DNA from: Humulus lupulus
Taxonomy: Eukaryota > Streptophyta > Magnoliopsida > Rosales > Cannabaceae
Reading direction: 5' to 3'
Assembly: GCF_963169125.1 (NCBI RefSeq)
Contig: NC_084796.1
Coordinates: 217,892,448-217,956,447 of the forward strand
DNA: 64,000 nucleotides
Below the pieces are notes generated by a model. It was not told where the DNA came from and did no database searches. It saw only the letters and a program-made list of their open reading frames with translations. The position numbers and the translations under genes are program-made. This document shows, piece after piece, positions 34,241 through 44,668 of the stretch. The first letter of the stretch is position 1; every line of letters begins with the position of its first letter.

Positions 34241-35560
34241 ATGGTTCCTACCAGGGTATTCGCCTTAACCCAAGGAGAGGCTGATGCTAGCAATAAGGTG
34301 GTCACAGGTCAGGTTTCTATCCTCAATAATATATGTTATGTATTATTTGATTCAGGAGCCACTCATTCGTATATCTCGTTGGGAGTGATAGAAAATCTAG
34401 ACAAACCTTGTGAAAGATTTAGAACTAGGTTTGTAACTGAGTTTCCTTCGGGCAAAGTAGTTCTATCATCACGGATAGTACGAGGCGTACTGATCAAGAC
34501 TGAGGACGTAGAACTAGAAGGAGACTTGATAGAACTGGAGATCAAGAACTTCGACGTAATACTAGGCATGGTCTGGCTAGCACGGCATGGCGCAACCATC
34601 GACTGCAAACGCAAGAAGGTGATGTTTGAGACTCCTGACGGCCAGAGATTATGTTTCATGGGACAAGTTTTAGGACCACGTACACCGCTAATATCATCTC
34701 TCAAAGCCCAAAGAATGATAGAAAAAGGGTGTCAAGCATTCTTAGCCAGCATCACGGATGTGGTAAAGGAATCACCACTTAAGGTTAGAGACGTCCGTAT
34801 TGTAAGAGAATTCCCAGGGTATTTCCTGATGACTTGCCAGGGTTGCCGCCGACTCGGGAAATTGACTTCATGATAGAATTAGTACCGGGAACCGAGCCTA
34901 TCTCCAAGGCACCATACCAGATGGCACCTAGAGAACTCAAGGAGTTAAAGATGCAGCTACAAGAACTCCTAGATTTGGGTTTCATTAGACCGAGCCATTC
35001 GCCATGGGGAGCACTGGTGCTATTTGTGAAGAAAAAGGACAGAAGTATGCAGATGTGCATAGACTACCGTGAGCTAAATAAAGTAACAATCAAGAATAAG
35101 TACCTGCTACCCCAGATTGACAATTTGTTTGATCAACTCCGAGGTGCGACCGTATTTTCAAAGATTGATTTACGGTCCGGGTACCATCAGCTCAAGGTGC
35201 AGGGAGAAGATATCCCTAAGACAGCTTTTAGAACGCGTTATGGGCATTACGAGTTCTTAGTTATGTCTTTCGGTCTTACCAACGTGCCAGCTGCATTTAT
35301 GGACTTGATGAATAGGGTCTTCAAGGACTACTTAGATAAATTCATCGTAGTGTTCATCGACGACATCTTAGTATACTCCAAAGATGAAGAAGAGCACGAG
35401 GAACATTTGAGATTGATTTTTTCATGACTAAAGGAGCATAAACTCTACGCCAAGTTCAAGAAATGCGAGTTTTGGCTTTTGCAATTGGCGTTCCTCGAGC
35501 ACATTATATCCAAGGATGGAGTTGCAGTAGACCCATCAAAGGTAGAGGCTGTGAAGGATT
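34241..35560 (+). pseudogene. pol: pol of element B, left part: protease and reverse transcriptase
   Basis: Protease motif LFDSGATHSYIS near 34344-34380. A one-base loss near 34817 shifts frame 2 to 1. Reverse transcriptase motifs follow: [13 protein letters not shown] and [12 protein letters not shown] at 35425-35427 (CGA type) interrupts the end of the RT. The sequence runs to the codons for VEAVKD at 35560, where CACTA-2 is inserted; the next codons resume at 42510. Confidence 0.88.
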
Positions 35561-35580
35561 CACTACAAGAAAAAACAGTA

Positions 35581-36060
35581 TTCATAACACTTAAAAACTG
35601 CTAACCGGGAGTATTGATAATGCTTCTGAAAATGCTTACATAGCCCATGTTATTAAAAGTCCTGTCTTTTCTATAACTGTATTCGAATGTTATGTTCGAT
35701 GTTATCTTAAACTATTCAATAACACATTTTAGTTGCTATAATATTCAAATAATAACATTTAGTTAGAGTATTTGATTATAAATTTGAAGTTTAATCTTAT
35801 ACTTTATGCATAACACTTTCAAACTGTTATGAAAATTGTTATATTTGATCATTTTATAACGTTTTTAGTTCATTCTATTATATAAATCATAACTTTTTGT
35901 CCCAATTATAATATTATATACAAAACAACCATAATTATTGTAAATTTTCCCAGTAATAACATTTTGTTATTTTGTAATATGCCTTTTTAATTGTTATAAA
36001 AAGTTTTTATTATTGTATTTTGATTAAAAAACCACAATTGATCACAAGTGTAATATTAAA
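35581..36060. repeat. CACTA-2 left subterminal repeats
   Basis: AT-rich stretch with at least ten copies of ataaca / tgttat in both orientations. The right end (42445-42500) has ataacactcc, tgttatattt. This is the usual layout of transposase-binding subterminal repeats. Confidence 0.6.
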
Positions 36061-37480
36061 TAGATCAAAAAATTTAAAATATTCAATATATATGATAAAC
36101 CATGAGTATTTTTACATTTGAAGACAAACTACTTCAAACCATGACAATGTCCACTTCAAAAGTTCTTAGTTCTAACTTGAATTTGAAAGCATACATAATA
36201 AAATTCTATAGTCTTGCACATCTTGTGCTTTAAAAGTAAAAATAAAAAATATAACAAGATACACAAAAAGTAAACCATGAAGCTTGCTCCACCCTCCAAT
36301 TCATCATCCATTCCATTGTGCACTTGTCTTTGTTGTGAAGTTGATTTGCTTAGCTACACAAGAGTTTAAATAATTAATGCTTAAACTTAGAGTTAATAGT
36401 AAACTAAAATAGTACAAAAAGAAAGAAAGTTAATAAACTCATTACGACTTAATAAAATGGCCATGCAATTACACTAACTACAGCACATATGCATGAAAGA
36501 TTGAAGATTTATGCTTGGTAAAATACTCATTAGAAAAGTTAGCTCAAACACTTTATGATTATGAAATGAAAATGAAAATGATACACCAACCAAACATATA
36601 TATATATATACAATACATTATAATAAGAAAGATGCTACTTTAGAAGACCATGAGAATCAATGGCTAGTTAATTACTTCTGATTTCAATTAAAAATGCATT
36701 CAAGCACAATAAAAGTTAAAGAAACCAATATATATCTTAAATAAAAAATAACCACAAACATCAAATTCAACAAAAATCAGCAAGCATGAGCATATATATT
36801 AGACCAACATGAGCTACAATATCTCAAAACTGTACATGGAAGAATTTAAGTAGCATAAAGATCTATTAAAACTACAACTAGTTCACATTTAGAGTTTAGT
36901 GTTCAAATTCTAGTTTGTACTTCCAGTTTCACACCCAATGCATGTCGCTTGCCAGAGAAGGATCTAAAATTCTGGAAAACATTATCATGCTAACTAAGTG
37001 GGGGTGATAATCTGATTTTATCTACACTGATGTGTTAGTTTTTAATAGAGGTTAGTGAAAAAGCTTCTCACTTTAGGGTATGCACTATTAAGAATAAGAT
37101 CATGAGATATGAGATATTATATGATATTGTTTCGACACTCCAAACTTGTGAAAAGAAACTACTTGAAATATTACTGTGCTATAAAGATGACATAAAGGCG
37201 AAAGTGAAACTTTTTGCCACTGTGTCTTGATAACATTTAATGATATCTCACCAAAAACTAGCAGATTCCCAAAACACACCCACAAATAATTAAATGTCAC
37301 AATCATAAACAAAAACTGAATCTAAACATCTCACAAAGTGTACATTATACATGTTTTTAATAATTTCAAAAAGTAGAAGCAGAAAGAGCTTAGGCTAAAA
37401 ACCTTTCAAAATGGCACATAAATTATGGTCACTTATATTTCACTTCTTATGTTTTGGGCAAAAGAACTACTTTCTGTTAC
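36061..37480. other. AT-rich interior of CACTA-2 without recognised genes
   Basis: About 1.4 kb of AT-rich sequence. It contains a short TA microsatellite at 36595-36610. No coding potential that I can defend. It may be intron or flank sequence captured with the MRS2-like exons. Confidence 0.5.
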
Positions 37481-37985
37481 CTTGGAGGTCAGCTCATCTA
37501 AAGCTGGATAAGCTTCAGCTTCCGATTCTCTTGTGCGAGCATCAAGACAACTACAAATAACTTCTAGTGAAACTTCTAAGGCCCAGAATTCGAATGGAAA
37601 CTCTACATTGCATGACTCAAGGTATCCAAAACCATCAGAAATATTAAGCTCAAGCGATAATCTAAAATGATAACAAGAAAGCACAAATAGCTTAATATAA
37701 AAACAAAGGACTATATAAGTATTCTAACACTTATTCTAGCAATGCCACATTCAAGATTCAATGTAAGCACAAGAACTAGACAAGGAAACTAAGCATAAAA
37801 CCATAATTTCGTTATGGATTGGCATACCATTTTCTTCGCTGGTTTCAGTTTCATCTCGTACCCCTGAGGCTTTCTCTTCTTCTTCACCATGGCCTTTAGG
37901 ACTGGCGCTTGTTAAAGGTAAACGTCTTTGAAGTTCCTCTACAATGGGGATTACATTGTCATCAAATGGATCTCTAAGCAGCACC
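37481..37985 (-). pseudogene. captured MRS2/MGT-like magnesium transporter exons (two)
   Basis: Minus strand. Exon at about 37985-37828 encodes LLRDPFDDNVIPIVEELQRR and an acidic EEEEKASG segment, and ends at donor GTATGC. Exon 37602-37481 encodes [18 protein letters not shown], then [14 protein letters not shown], and ends at donor GTAACA. Splicing 37828 to 37602 is in frame and gives EENEFPFEF across the junction. This is the region of MRS2/CorA-type Mg2+ transporters before the first membrane segments. The GMN motif and membrane helices are absent, so the fragment cannot transport. The left limit of the first exon is unclear. Identification is from memory of the family, not a search. Confidence 0.8.
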
Positions 37986-38510
37986 AATACCAAATGTTTT
38001 GTCTCTAAGTTCAGTACAGTTCATTTTACTAGAAAAGCACTCTAAATATGCAACACATAACTCAAAACTTTTTTTTTTCAACAATCACATAACTCAAACA
38101 AAATTAAACATATGAAGATTGAACTGTTCAATTGGAAAACAAACATTAAGAAGACCCCACCTCAATAATCTTCTATATTGGTGTTCACAATGCCTACAAC
38201 AATGCATACCCCTGTTAAAAGGAAAACTACACCAGCAAACCTGAAAACAACACCAGGCAGCAGTGAGAATAACTCATGACCATGAGAAAGAAAATCTTCA
38301 CCATCTTACAAAGAAGATAGAACATCAAAAGTAAATTTTATCATCAAGTTTAAACAGCATGAAAATTGCCCAAAATAGCACAATAACATGTCCCAATGCT
38401 AGCTACTAAGACCATGTTCTTAAGAAAACATAAGGGATTTGCAAGTAAAAGACAATAAACAATATAATCAGAGATAATTAGCTAGATACCAAAATGCATG
38501 AAGCCCTTAC

Positions 38511-38610
38511 CTTCAGAGGTTTTGATGATGAGTGACCAGAATCCTCAGTGCCACTGCTCTCATTTTCCAAACTCGACCTCACACGGAGCCCGACTGGCTT
38601 CGAGTTTACT
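38511..38610 (-). pseudogene. exon-like fragment of unknown origin in CACTA-2
   Basis: Minus strand reads NSKPVGLRVRSSLENESSG and then TEDSGHSSSKPLK before a good donor GTAAGG at 38510-38505. The acceptor side is about 38610. Its base composition is much less AT-rich than its surroundings, which suggests a captured exon. I do not recognise the gene. It lies between the MON2-like and MRS2-like exons in the same orientation and could join a chimeric transcript. Confidence 0.5.
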
Positions 38611-40177
38611 ACCAAATTTAGCAATGAAATTAAGGGTTTAAGTTATTTCTCATACTAAAACATCTTACAGAAATGAAATCAAGTATTGTTTACAATCCAT
38701 GGAATGTGAGTGGAACATTTAGTGACATAACTAAACCAATCTAGGTTGCTAATGAATTAAACTCGTCATATTATATGAAAATTTTAAATCTTTACTTTCT
38801 AGACATATTTAAATTAAAGTAATTAACAAATACAAACTAAGCACTGAGTAGTGTACACTTTTGGGTTGAGTCTCATTTAAATGAAACAAATAAAACCCAA
38901 TTTCATATTAGTTATAAATTTTCTCATAAATAACACCAAACATGACAAAGTAGATGATTGCCCATAAATTTTTTCTTGTTCCAACAGGCCTGTTGAAAAC
39001 TAAAATAAATAAATAATATAACAAGTGAATGCAAAGCCAATCCCATAACTATCATATAAACTATAACTTACCAAAGCTATAAATAAGAAAAGAGAATATA
39101 GTGCAAATAAAATCAACCTTGTCAAATAACTTGCTGCCATTAAGACATTAGTTTTTCAGATAGTAGGGAGCAATGAAGACATAAAGTGTTTCATAACTTT
39201 CTTCATAAAGCAAGGCAAAGGCTTGATACATTACAAACATAATCAAGCAAAGTTTTTTTTTCAAATAATAAAAAAAACAGCTATATGTCCTTTACTGATA
39301 TTAAAACAAGGAAATACAAATCAATGCAACTTAATCTTAACTAGAGTTTATAAGAGCAAGCATATTCCTGCTGAATTCCCAATAACTTAGTAATATAATC
39401 AGAATTTGGTATTATTCCATTGTATGCACTACTAGGAAACAAGGAAATTGTTAAAGTAATTGGACCTATGTAATTGTGGCATGATTAAATTACCAAATTT
39501 TAAAAAATAGACCAGCAGTAGCAGCAAAATAGAGCAACAGTACCAGTAAAAAAACGACACAAACCAGTAACAAAATACACCAAAGCCAATAGCAAAATAC
39601 ATATTCTATGCCATTAAACCAGTAGCAAAATGCACCAAAGATGTTAAAGAAAAAAATAAAAAACAATCGAAAGAAAAAAAATAGAAGGAAATGAAAAAAT
39701 AGAGGAAAGGGAAAATGGAGCTTTGAAAGAAAAAACAAAGATGTTTATGAAGCTGGTACATATTGAGGCATTTTAACATGCATGTTATGTGCAAACCTAA
39801 GCAGTACAAAGGAAAGAAAATATTCAAAACATCCCTAAAATCAGTTTGGAGATGTAGATTCTCCCTCAAAACAACATTATCACAAAGTAGAACCATAAAC
39901 CTAAATCCAAAAACATAAATAAAAATCCCCAAATTATATAACTTAACAGACAAAATTAATTCTTAGTCACAAGAACTGAAACAACTCTGAATTACAGTAA
40001 ATGGCTAGACTTTATTTGGGGATTGAACAGGGTTAATTAAACAAAGAGAACAAACACTTAATTAAACTTTGAACTATGATTTTTAAACAATTTCATGAAC
40101 AAATTAGATATAGGTCAAAATTCATAAACTAATTTGTAGACATATCAGAGAACTCTTATAGTAAAAAAAATAAATAC
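38611..40177. other. AT-rich interior of CACTA-2 between captured exons
   Basis: No recognised coding sequence. A K/A/M-rich stretch at 39640-39740 is low-complexity (gaaa repeats). The segment probably includes introns of captured genes. Confidence 0.5.
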
Positions 40178-41112
40178 CTCACCAGCATCCATTGCTTCAT
40201 CTGTTAATTCAGCCACTGTAAAGACAACTCCTAACAAACCCTCAACAGCTAGAGTTATAGCATGAGCTTCACTAGCAACTAAGACTGCAGTATTGGACGC
40301 ATCATTATCAAGGCTCCACTCAATTCCTGCAAAGGGCACGTGGTCATTGTTTTTGAAAAATTAAGAATACAATAGATGATTCCCCTATAATTCGAGGAGT
40401 ACATCTTAAATTAGTTACAAACACAACTACGGCAATTACTTACATCACCTTAACTTGATCCAATATAACATATTCTATAAATCAACTGCAAGACAGCATA
40501 ACATATGCTAGAAATATAGTCCTGACAACCATATCCTCAAACTCAGGGTGCCAAGATTTCGACAAAAACACACATGTAAAAAAACCTCTTTATCTTGATC
40601 AAACAAATAAGAATAGATTATATTTGATCTTAGCCAAGGAGGTGATTACCTTTAGCTTTGCTGCTGAACATCCCTGCAACACTGCCAGGCTCTCCTCACT
40701 AGTCTCTTGACCCTACATGTCAAAGTTTCTTCAAGTCAAGCAAATTACAATATGCAAATTAATTATCATCTGATAAAATCTCATCAATCCGATCCAAAGT
40801 GTGCCTGTACAAAACTACACATAAAGTTTTATTTGAACCAAAATATTGTACCCATTAATTTTTTTTCTATAAGAAGACGATAAGATAAACAATTTTTCTA
40901 AAAAAACAAAAGTTTTATTATAGATAAAGAGATGAAAAAGAAAAAAAAAATGAAAACTTTAGAACTAAACATCACTAGTCTGAGTTTTTCCAGCTAGGAC
41001 TAACAAAAAATCTTATAAAATATATACATAAACATATCTTACATGTACACTTGAAACAACTCTAGCCAGAGCCTTAACCATGCCCTCAACAATATTGGTG
41101 TTCTTGGGATGC
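40178..41112 (-). pseudogene. captured MON2-like exons (three consecutive, introns kept)
   Basis: Minus strand, in transcript order: exon 41112-41043 (HPKNTNIVEGMVKALARVVS), donor GTAAGA; exon 40712-40650 (GQETSEESLA...), donor GTAATC; exon 40326-40178 (GIEWSLDNDASNTAVLVASE then AHAITLAVEGLLGVVFTVAE), donor GTATTT. All three acceptors end in AG. The order and sequence resemble plant MON2 homologues, large ARM-repeat proteins of the Arf-GEF-like family acting in endomembrane traffic. The middle exon carries a two-base gain after ESLA relative to what I remember of the family, so its frame is broken. Introns are present, which means capture at DNA level and not through mRNA. Confidence 0.82.
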
Positions 41113-42480
41113 CTATATAGCAGATACCATAAATTAGGCCACTCAGACTTAATACAGCTACATAAGAAAATATCCTAAACGAAAAAAAGAAGATTGGTAC
41201 AAGTGATCTTACATATCAAAGTTCTAGAAGAGAATCCACAAAGTTCGTGCCTCCAAACAAAAACCCTGTCAAAGTTCCACCTTTGTAATTATTCAAACAG
41301 CTTTACAAGGCTCTACCATAATCTTCTACGTCACACATACTACATAAATAAGGAGTATGTTTCCACTTCTAGAATTACCCTCAGGACTTCAAGAACAAGA
41401 ATGTGATGCCATAAAGGCAAATCAAGAAAAGTTGCCTTCAACAACATACTGAGAAAACTCTAAAAAACAGAAACTCTAAATCTAAATATACAAAAACATA
41501 AAACACAAAAACTCTAAATCTAAAACCAATATAAAAAAGAGAATACCCAAAGCTAGCAGCATATCCACAAACCTCAAAGTCACCAAATTTAGTAATCCAA
41601 AATCCTCAAACAAACCAAACCTAAAGTTAATAGAAACATTATCAATAATTCATATTAAAAATTGCATAAATCCCTAAAACAGAAACAATATATAATAATT
41701 ATTTTAAAAATTAATCAAAGATGATGCCTAAGAATAAAAAATCGTCATTACCATTTTAGATCAGTGGGGATGTAATCAAAATACACCATTTTCTTCACGG
41801 TGACAGTACCCTAGTCCCATTGAAGTCCCTGCCGTTACAACACCATCCCCACAGTCCCACCTCCATGCTAACATCTGCAACAACAGAAAAAGAAAGAGAG
41901 AGAATGAGATCGTGGGTGAGAGGGAAAGAACTAAATCCGGAGAAGGAAATGAGAAGAACCCGATTGACAGAGAGAGAGTCACAAAGAAGGAAAGAGAGCC
42001 AAAATTTCCAAACAAAATCAAACCAATAACTGCCAAGCTCGGACATATCAATGGCGGCACAGTCGACACTCCCTGAAAAAGAAGAAAAACCTAGATAAAC
42101 AAAAGTGAATAAAATGAGAGGGAGAGACAAACGAAGGTCACGTTTACCTGGGTTCTTTCTTCTAGCTAGCGACCAAGAGAGATACATAGGGAAGGACAGG
42201 GTAGTGTGGTCGAGGTGTGTTTAAGCGGCTTAACAGATGGGACTAGAGAGCACCGGCGTGAAGACGAGAGAGTCGAGAGAGAGAGAGAGAAAACCAAGAG
42301 GTTGATGAGTGTGAGATAGGTATTAGGGATTCATAATTGAGAAAACCCTCTTTTGTTTTTCCTTTGGTCGATTTCAGGCACCTAAGTTTTCATTTTCCGC
42401 CTAAAGCATAAAAAATTAGATCCGTGTGTTTTTTTATTAGGTATATTAATAACACTCCTACAAATATGTTATATTTTTGA
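41113..42480. other. CACTA-2 right part; possible captured 5' region
   Basis: No confirmed gene. On the minus strand 42190-41760 is less AT-rich, contains a donor-like GTAAACG at about 42146, and a CT-rich leader-like stretch, so it may be a captured promoter/5' UTR and first exon. A GA microsatellite (gagagagaga) is at about 42268-42290. An open frame here (42187-41798) has no family features. Confidence 0.4.
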
Positions 42481-42509
42481 TGTCATATTTGGTCAAAATT
42501 GTTGTAGTG

Positions 42510-44632
42510 ATTGGCCAAGACAAAAGAACGCATCCGAAGTAAGGAGTTTTCTGGGATGAGCAGGTTATTATAGGAGGTTCGTAGAAGGCTTTTCTAAGAT
42601 AGCCACTCCGCTCACCAACCTGACCCGGAAACAGCAAAGATTCAACTAGAATGATAGATACGAAGAAAGCTTCCAGTTGCTTAAGGATAAGCTTTGCTCA
42701 GCACCAGTACTTTGTGTACCGACACCCAATGATAAGTTCGTAGTCTACTGTGATACGTCGAAGCAAGGGTTGGGTTGCGTGCTGAAGCAGAATGACAATG
42801 TGATAGCCTACGCCTCAAGACAGCTGAAGGAGTACGAACAACGCTATCCAACGTACGATATGGAGTTGGTAGAGGTGGTCTTTGCGTTGAAAATCTAGCG
42901 CCATTATCTTTATGGAGAACGGTGCGAGATTTATACGGACCACAAAAGTTTAAAGTACTTCTTCACTCAGAAGGAGCTCAACATGAGGCAGCGCAGGTTG
43001 TTAGAGTTAGTGAAGGATTACGACTGTGAAATCCTATACCACCCGGGAAAGGCAAACGTAGTTGCCGATGCACTAAGTAGGAAGAGTTATGGAAGTTTAG
43101 TAGCGCTAGCAGGAATAGAAAAGCCGCTACAGCAGGAGCTGATCAGTGCTGGAATAGAAATAGTTGTCGGTAAGTTGGCTAATTTGTCTATCCAGTCAAA
43201 TCTGCTAAAAGATATACAGATTGGACAAGGGCATGACGACACACTAGCGGCACAAATGGATGCAGTCAGAGAAGGCAAGGCCACATATTTCTCAATATCA
43301 AGTCAAGGATTATTGAGATATAAGGATCAGGTATGCGTGCCAAATGATCAAAGGATTAAGATGACGATTCTAGAAGAAGCGCACAGTCACCCGTACTCAG
43401 TTCACCCAGGGTCGACCAAGATGGCACACGACATCAAGACAATGTATTGATGGCCAGGGATAAATAAGGGCATAGCAGAATTTGTGTCTAAGTTATCAGT
43501 ATGCCAGCAAGTGAAAGCAGAACATCAGTGGCCTGCAGGTTTATTGCAACCGCTTAGCGTACCAGAATGGAAATGGGACGATATAGCTATGGATTTCGTG
43601 ACAGGGTTGCCACGAACGAACAAGCAGCATGATTCTGCTTGGGTAGTAATAGATAGACTAACCAAGTCGGCTCATTTCCTGCCTATTAAGACTTCATACA
43701 CGGCAGACCAATATGCAGACATCTATGTCCAAGATATAGTATGGTTGCATGGAATCCCCAAGACAATAGTGTCAGATAGAGGATCAGTGTTTACATCGAG
43801 ATTTTGGGGAAGTCTACAGCAAGCTATGGGTACTAAGTTAAGTCTTAGTACAACTTTTCATCCTCAGACAGACAGGCAGTCCAAGCGTACGATTCAGATT
43901 TTAGAGGATATGCTTCACGCTTGTGTACTTGATTTCGGAGGATCATGGAATAAGTACTTGCCGCTGATAGAGTTCTCTTACAACAATAGCTACCAGTCAA
44001 CGATCGGGATGGCACCTTATGAGTTGCTTTATGGAAGAAGGTGTCAATCGCCGCTACACTGGGACGAGGTAGGAGAAAGGCAGCTTCTTGGTCCCGAAGT
44101 TGTTAGAAAAGCACAAGAAGCAGTAGTGCTAATTAGACAACGTATGCTTGCTGCTCAAAGCCGACAGAAAAGCTATGTGGATGCCAAGCGACGTAATGTG
44201 GAATTCAAGGTCGGAGATTAAGTCTTCCTGAAGATATCTCCTATGAATGGTGTGAAGCAGTTTGGGAAGAAAGGCAAACTTAGTCCCCTATGTATAGGTC
44301 CTTTTGAGATATTGAACAAAGTGGGAGCAGTTGCGTATAGACTAGCCCTACTGCCAGCACTAGCAAATAGCCACAACGTGTTCCACATCTCAATGCTACA
44401 CAAGTATGTGTCAGACCCATCTCACGTCCTCAAGTACGATACGATAGCACTCCAGAATGACTTGAGTTACGAGGAATGACCGGTTAGCATCCTGGATAGA
44501 GGGGTGAAATAGTTACGGTCAAAGAGTATTCCAATAGTCAAAGTCCTATGGAGTAATAGTTCTGAATGAGAGGCAACATGGGAGTTGGAGGAGGACATGC
44601 AAGGAAGGTATCGGGATTTATTTGGTAAGTAA
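42510..44632 (+). pseudogene. pol: pol of element B, right part: RT end, RNase H, integrase, chromodomain-like tail
   Basis: Frame 2 throughout. RNase H shows [15 protein letters not shown] and ends [13 protein letters not shown]. Integrase has SVHPGSTK and SVCQQVK of the zinc domain, MDFVTGLPRT and IVSDRGSVFTSRFW of the core. The third catalytic residue is altered: the family motif GQSERT reads RQSKRT here, so Glu is Lys. The tail has IPIVKVLWSNSS and ATWELEEDM. Stops: TAG 42647, TAG 42896, TGA 43448, TAA 44219, TGA 44477, TAG 44510, TGA 44567. The natural stop is TAA 44630-44632. The enzyme is clearly dead. Confidence 0.9.
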
Positions 44633-44655
44633 ATTTCGAGGACGAAATTCTTTTT

Positions 44656-44667
44656 AGTAGGGGAGAA
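44656..44667 (+). other. polypurine tract of element B
   Basis: agtaggggagaat directly precedes the 3' LTR start at 44669, following the same aaatttcgaggacgaaat phrase seen before the polypurine tract of A. Confidence 0.8.
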
Positions 44668-44668
44668 T

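Larger units (their letters stand above)
35561..42509 (-). mobile_element. Pack-CACTA transposon 'CACTA-2' carrying host gene fragments
   Basis: The left end CACTACAAGAAAAAAC (35561) and right end TTGTTGTAGTG (to 42509) are inverted CACTA termini. The 3-bp duplication ATT is at 35558-35560 and 42510-42512. Removing 35561-42512 rejoins the codons VKD and WPRQKN of element B. Near the left end are many ataac/aataaca subterminal motifs (35581-35960). No transposase is visible in 6.9 kb, so it is non-autonomous. Its cargo includes exons with splice sites resembling MRS2 and MON2, both on the minus strand. Confidence 0.93.

Noticed and set aside
37751..41112. Intact host genes for a magnesium transporter and a MON2 protein
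   Set aside because: Only a few internal exons of each are present, inside a transposon, without starts, ends or key membrane segments; one MON2-like exon is frameshifted.
41776..42187. ORF of 130 codons on the minus strand at the right end of CACTA-2
   Set aside because: Hydrophobic, no recognised family, crosses a donor-like site; more likely captured leader or intron sequence.
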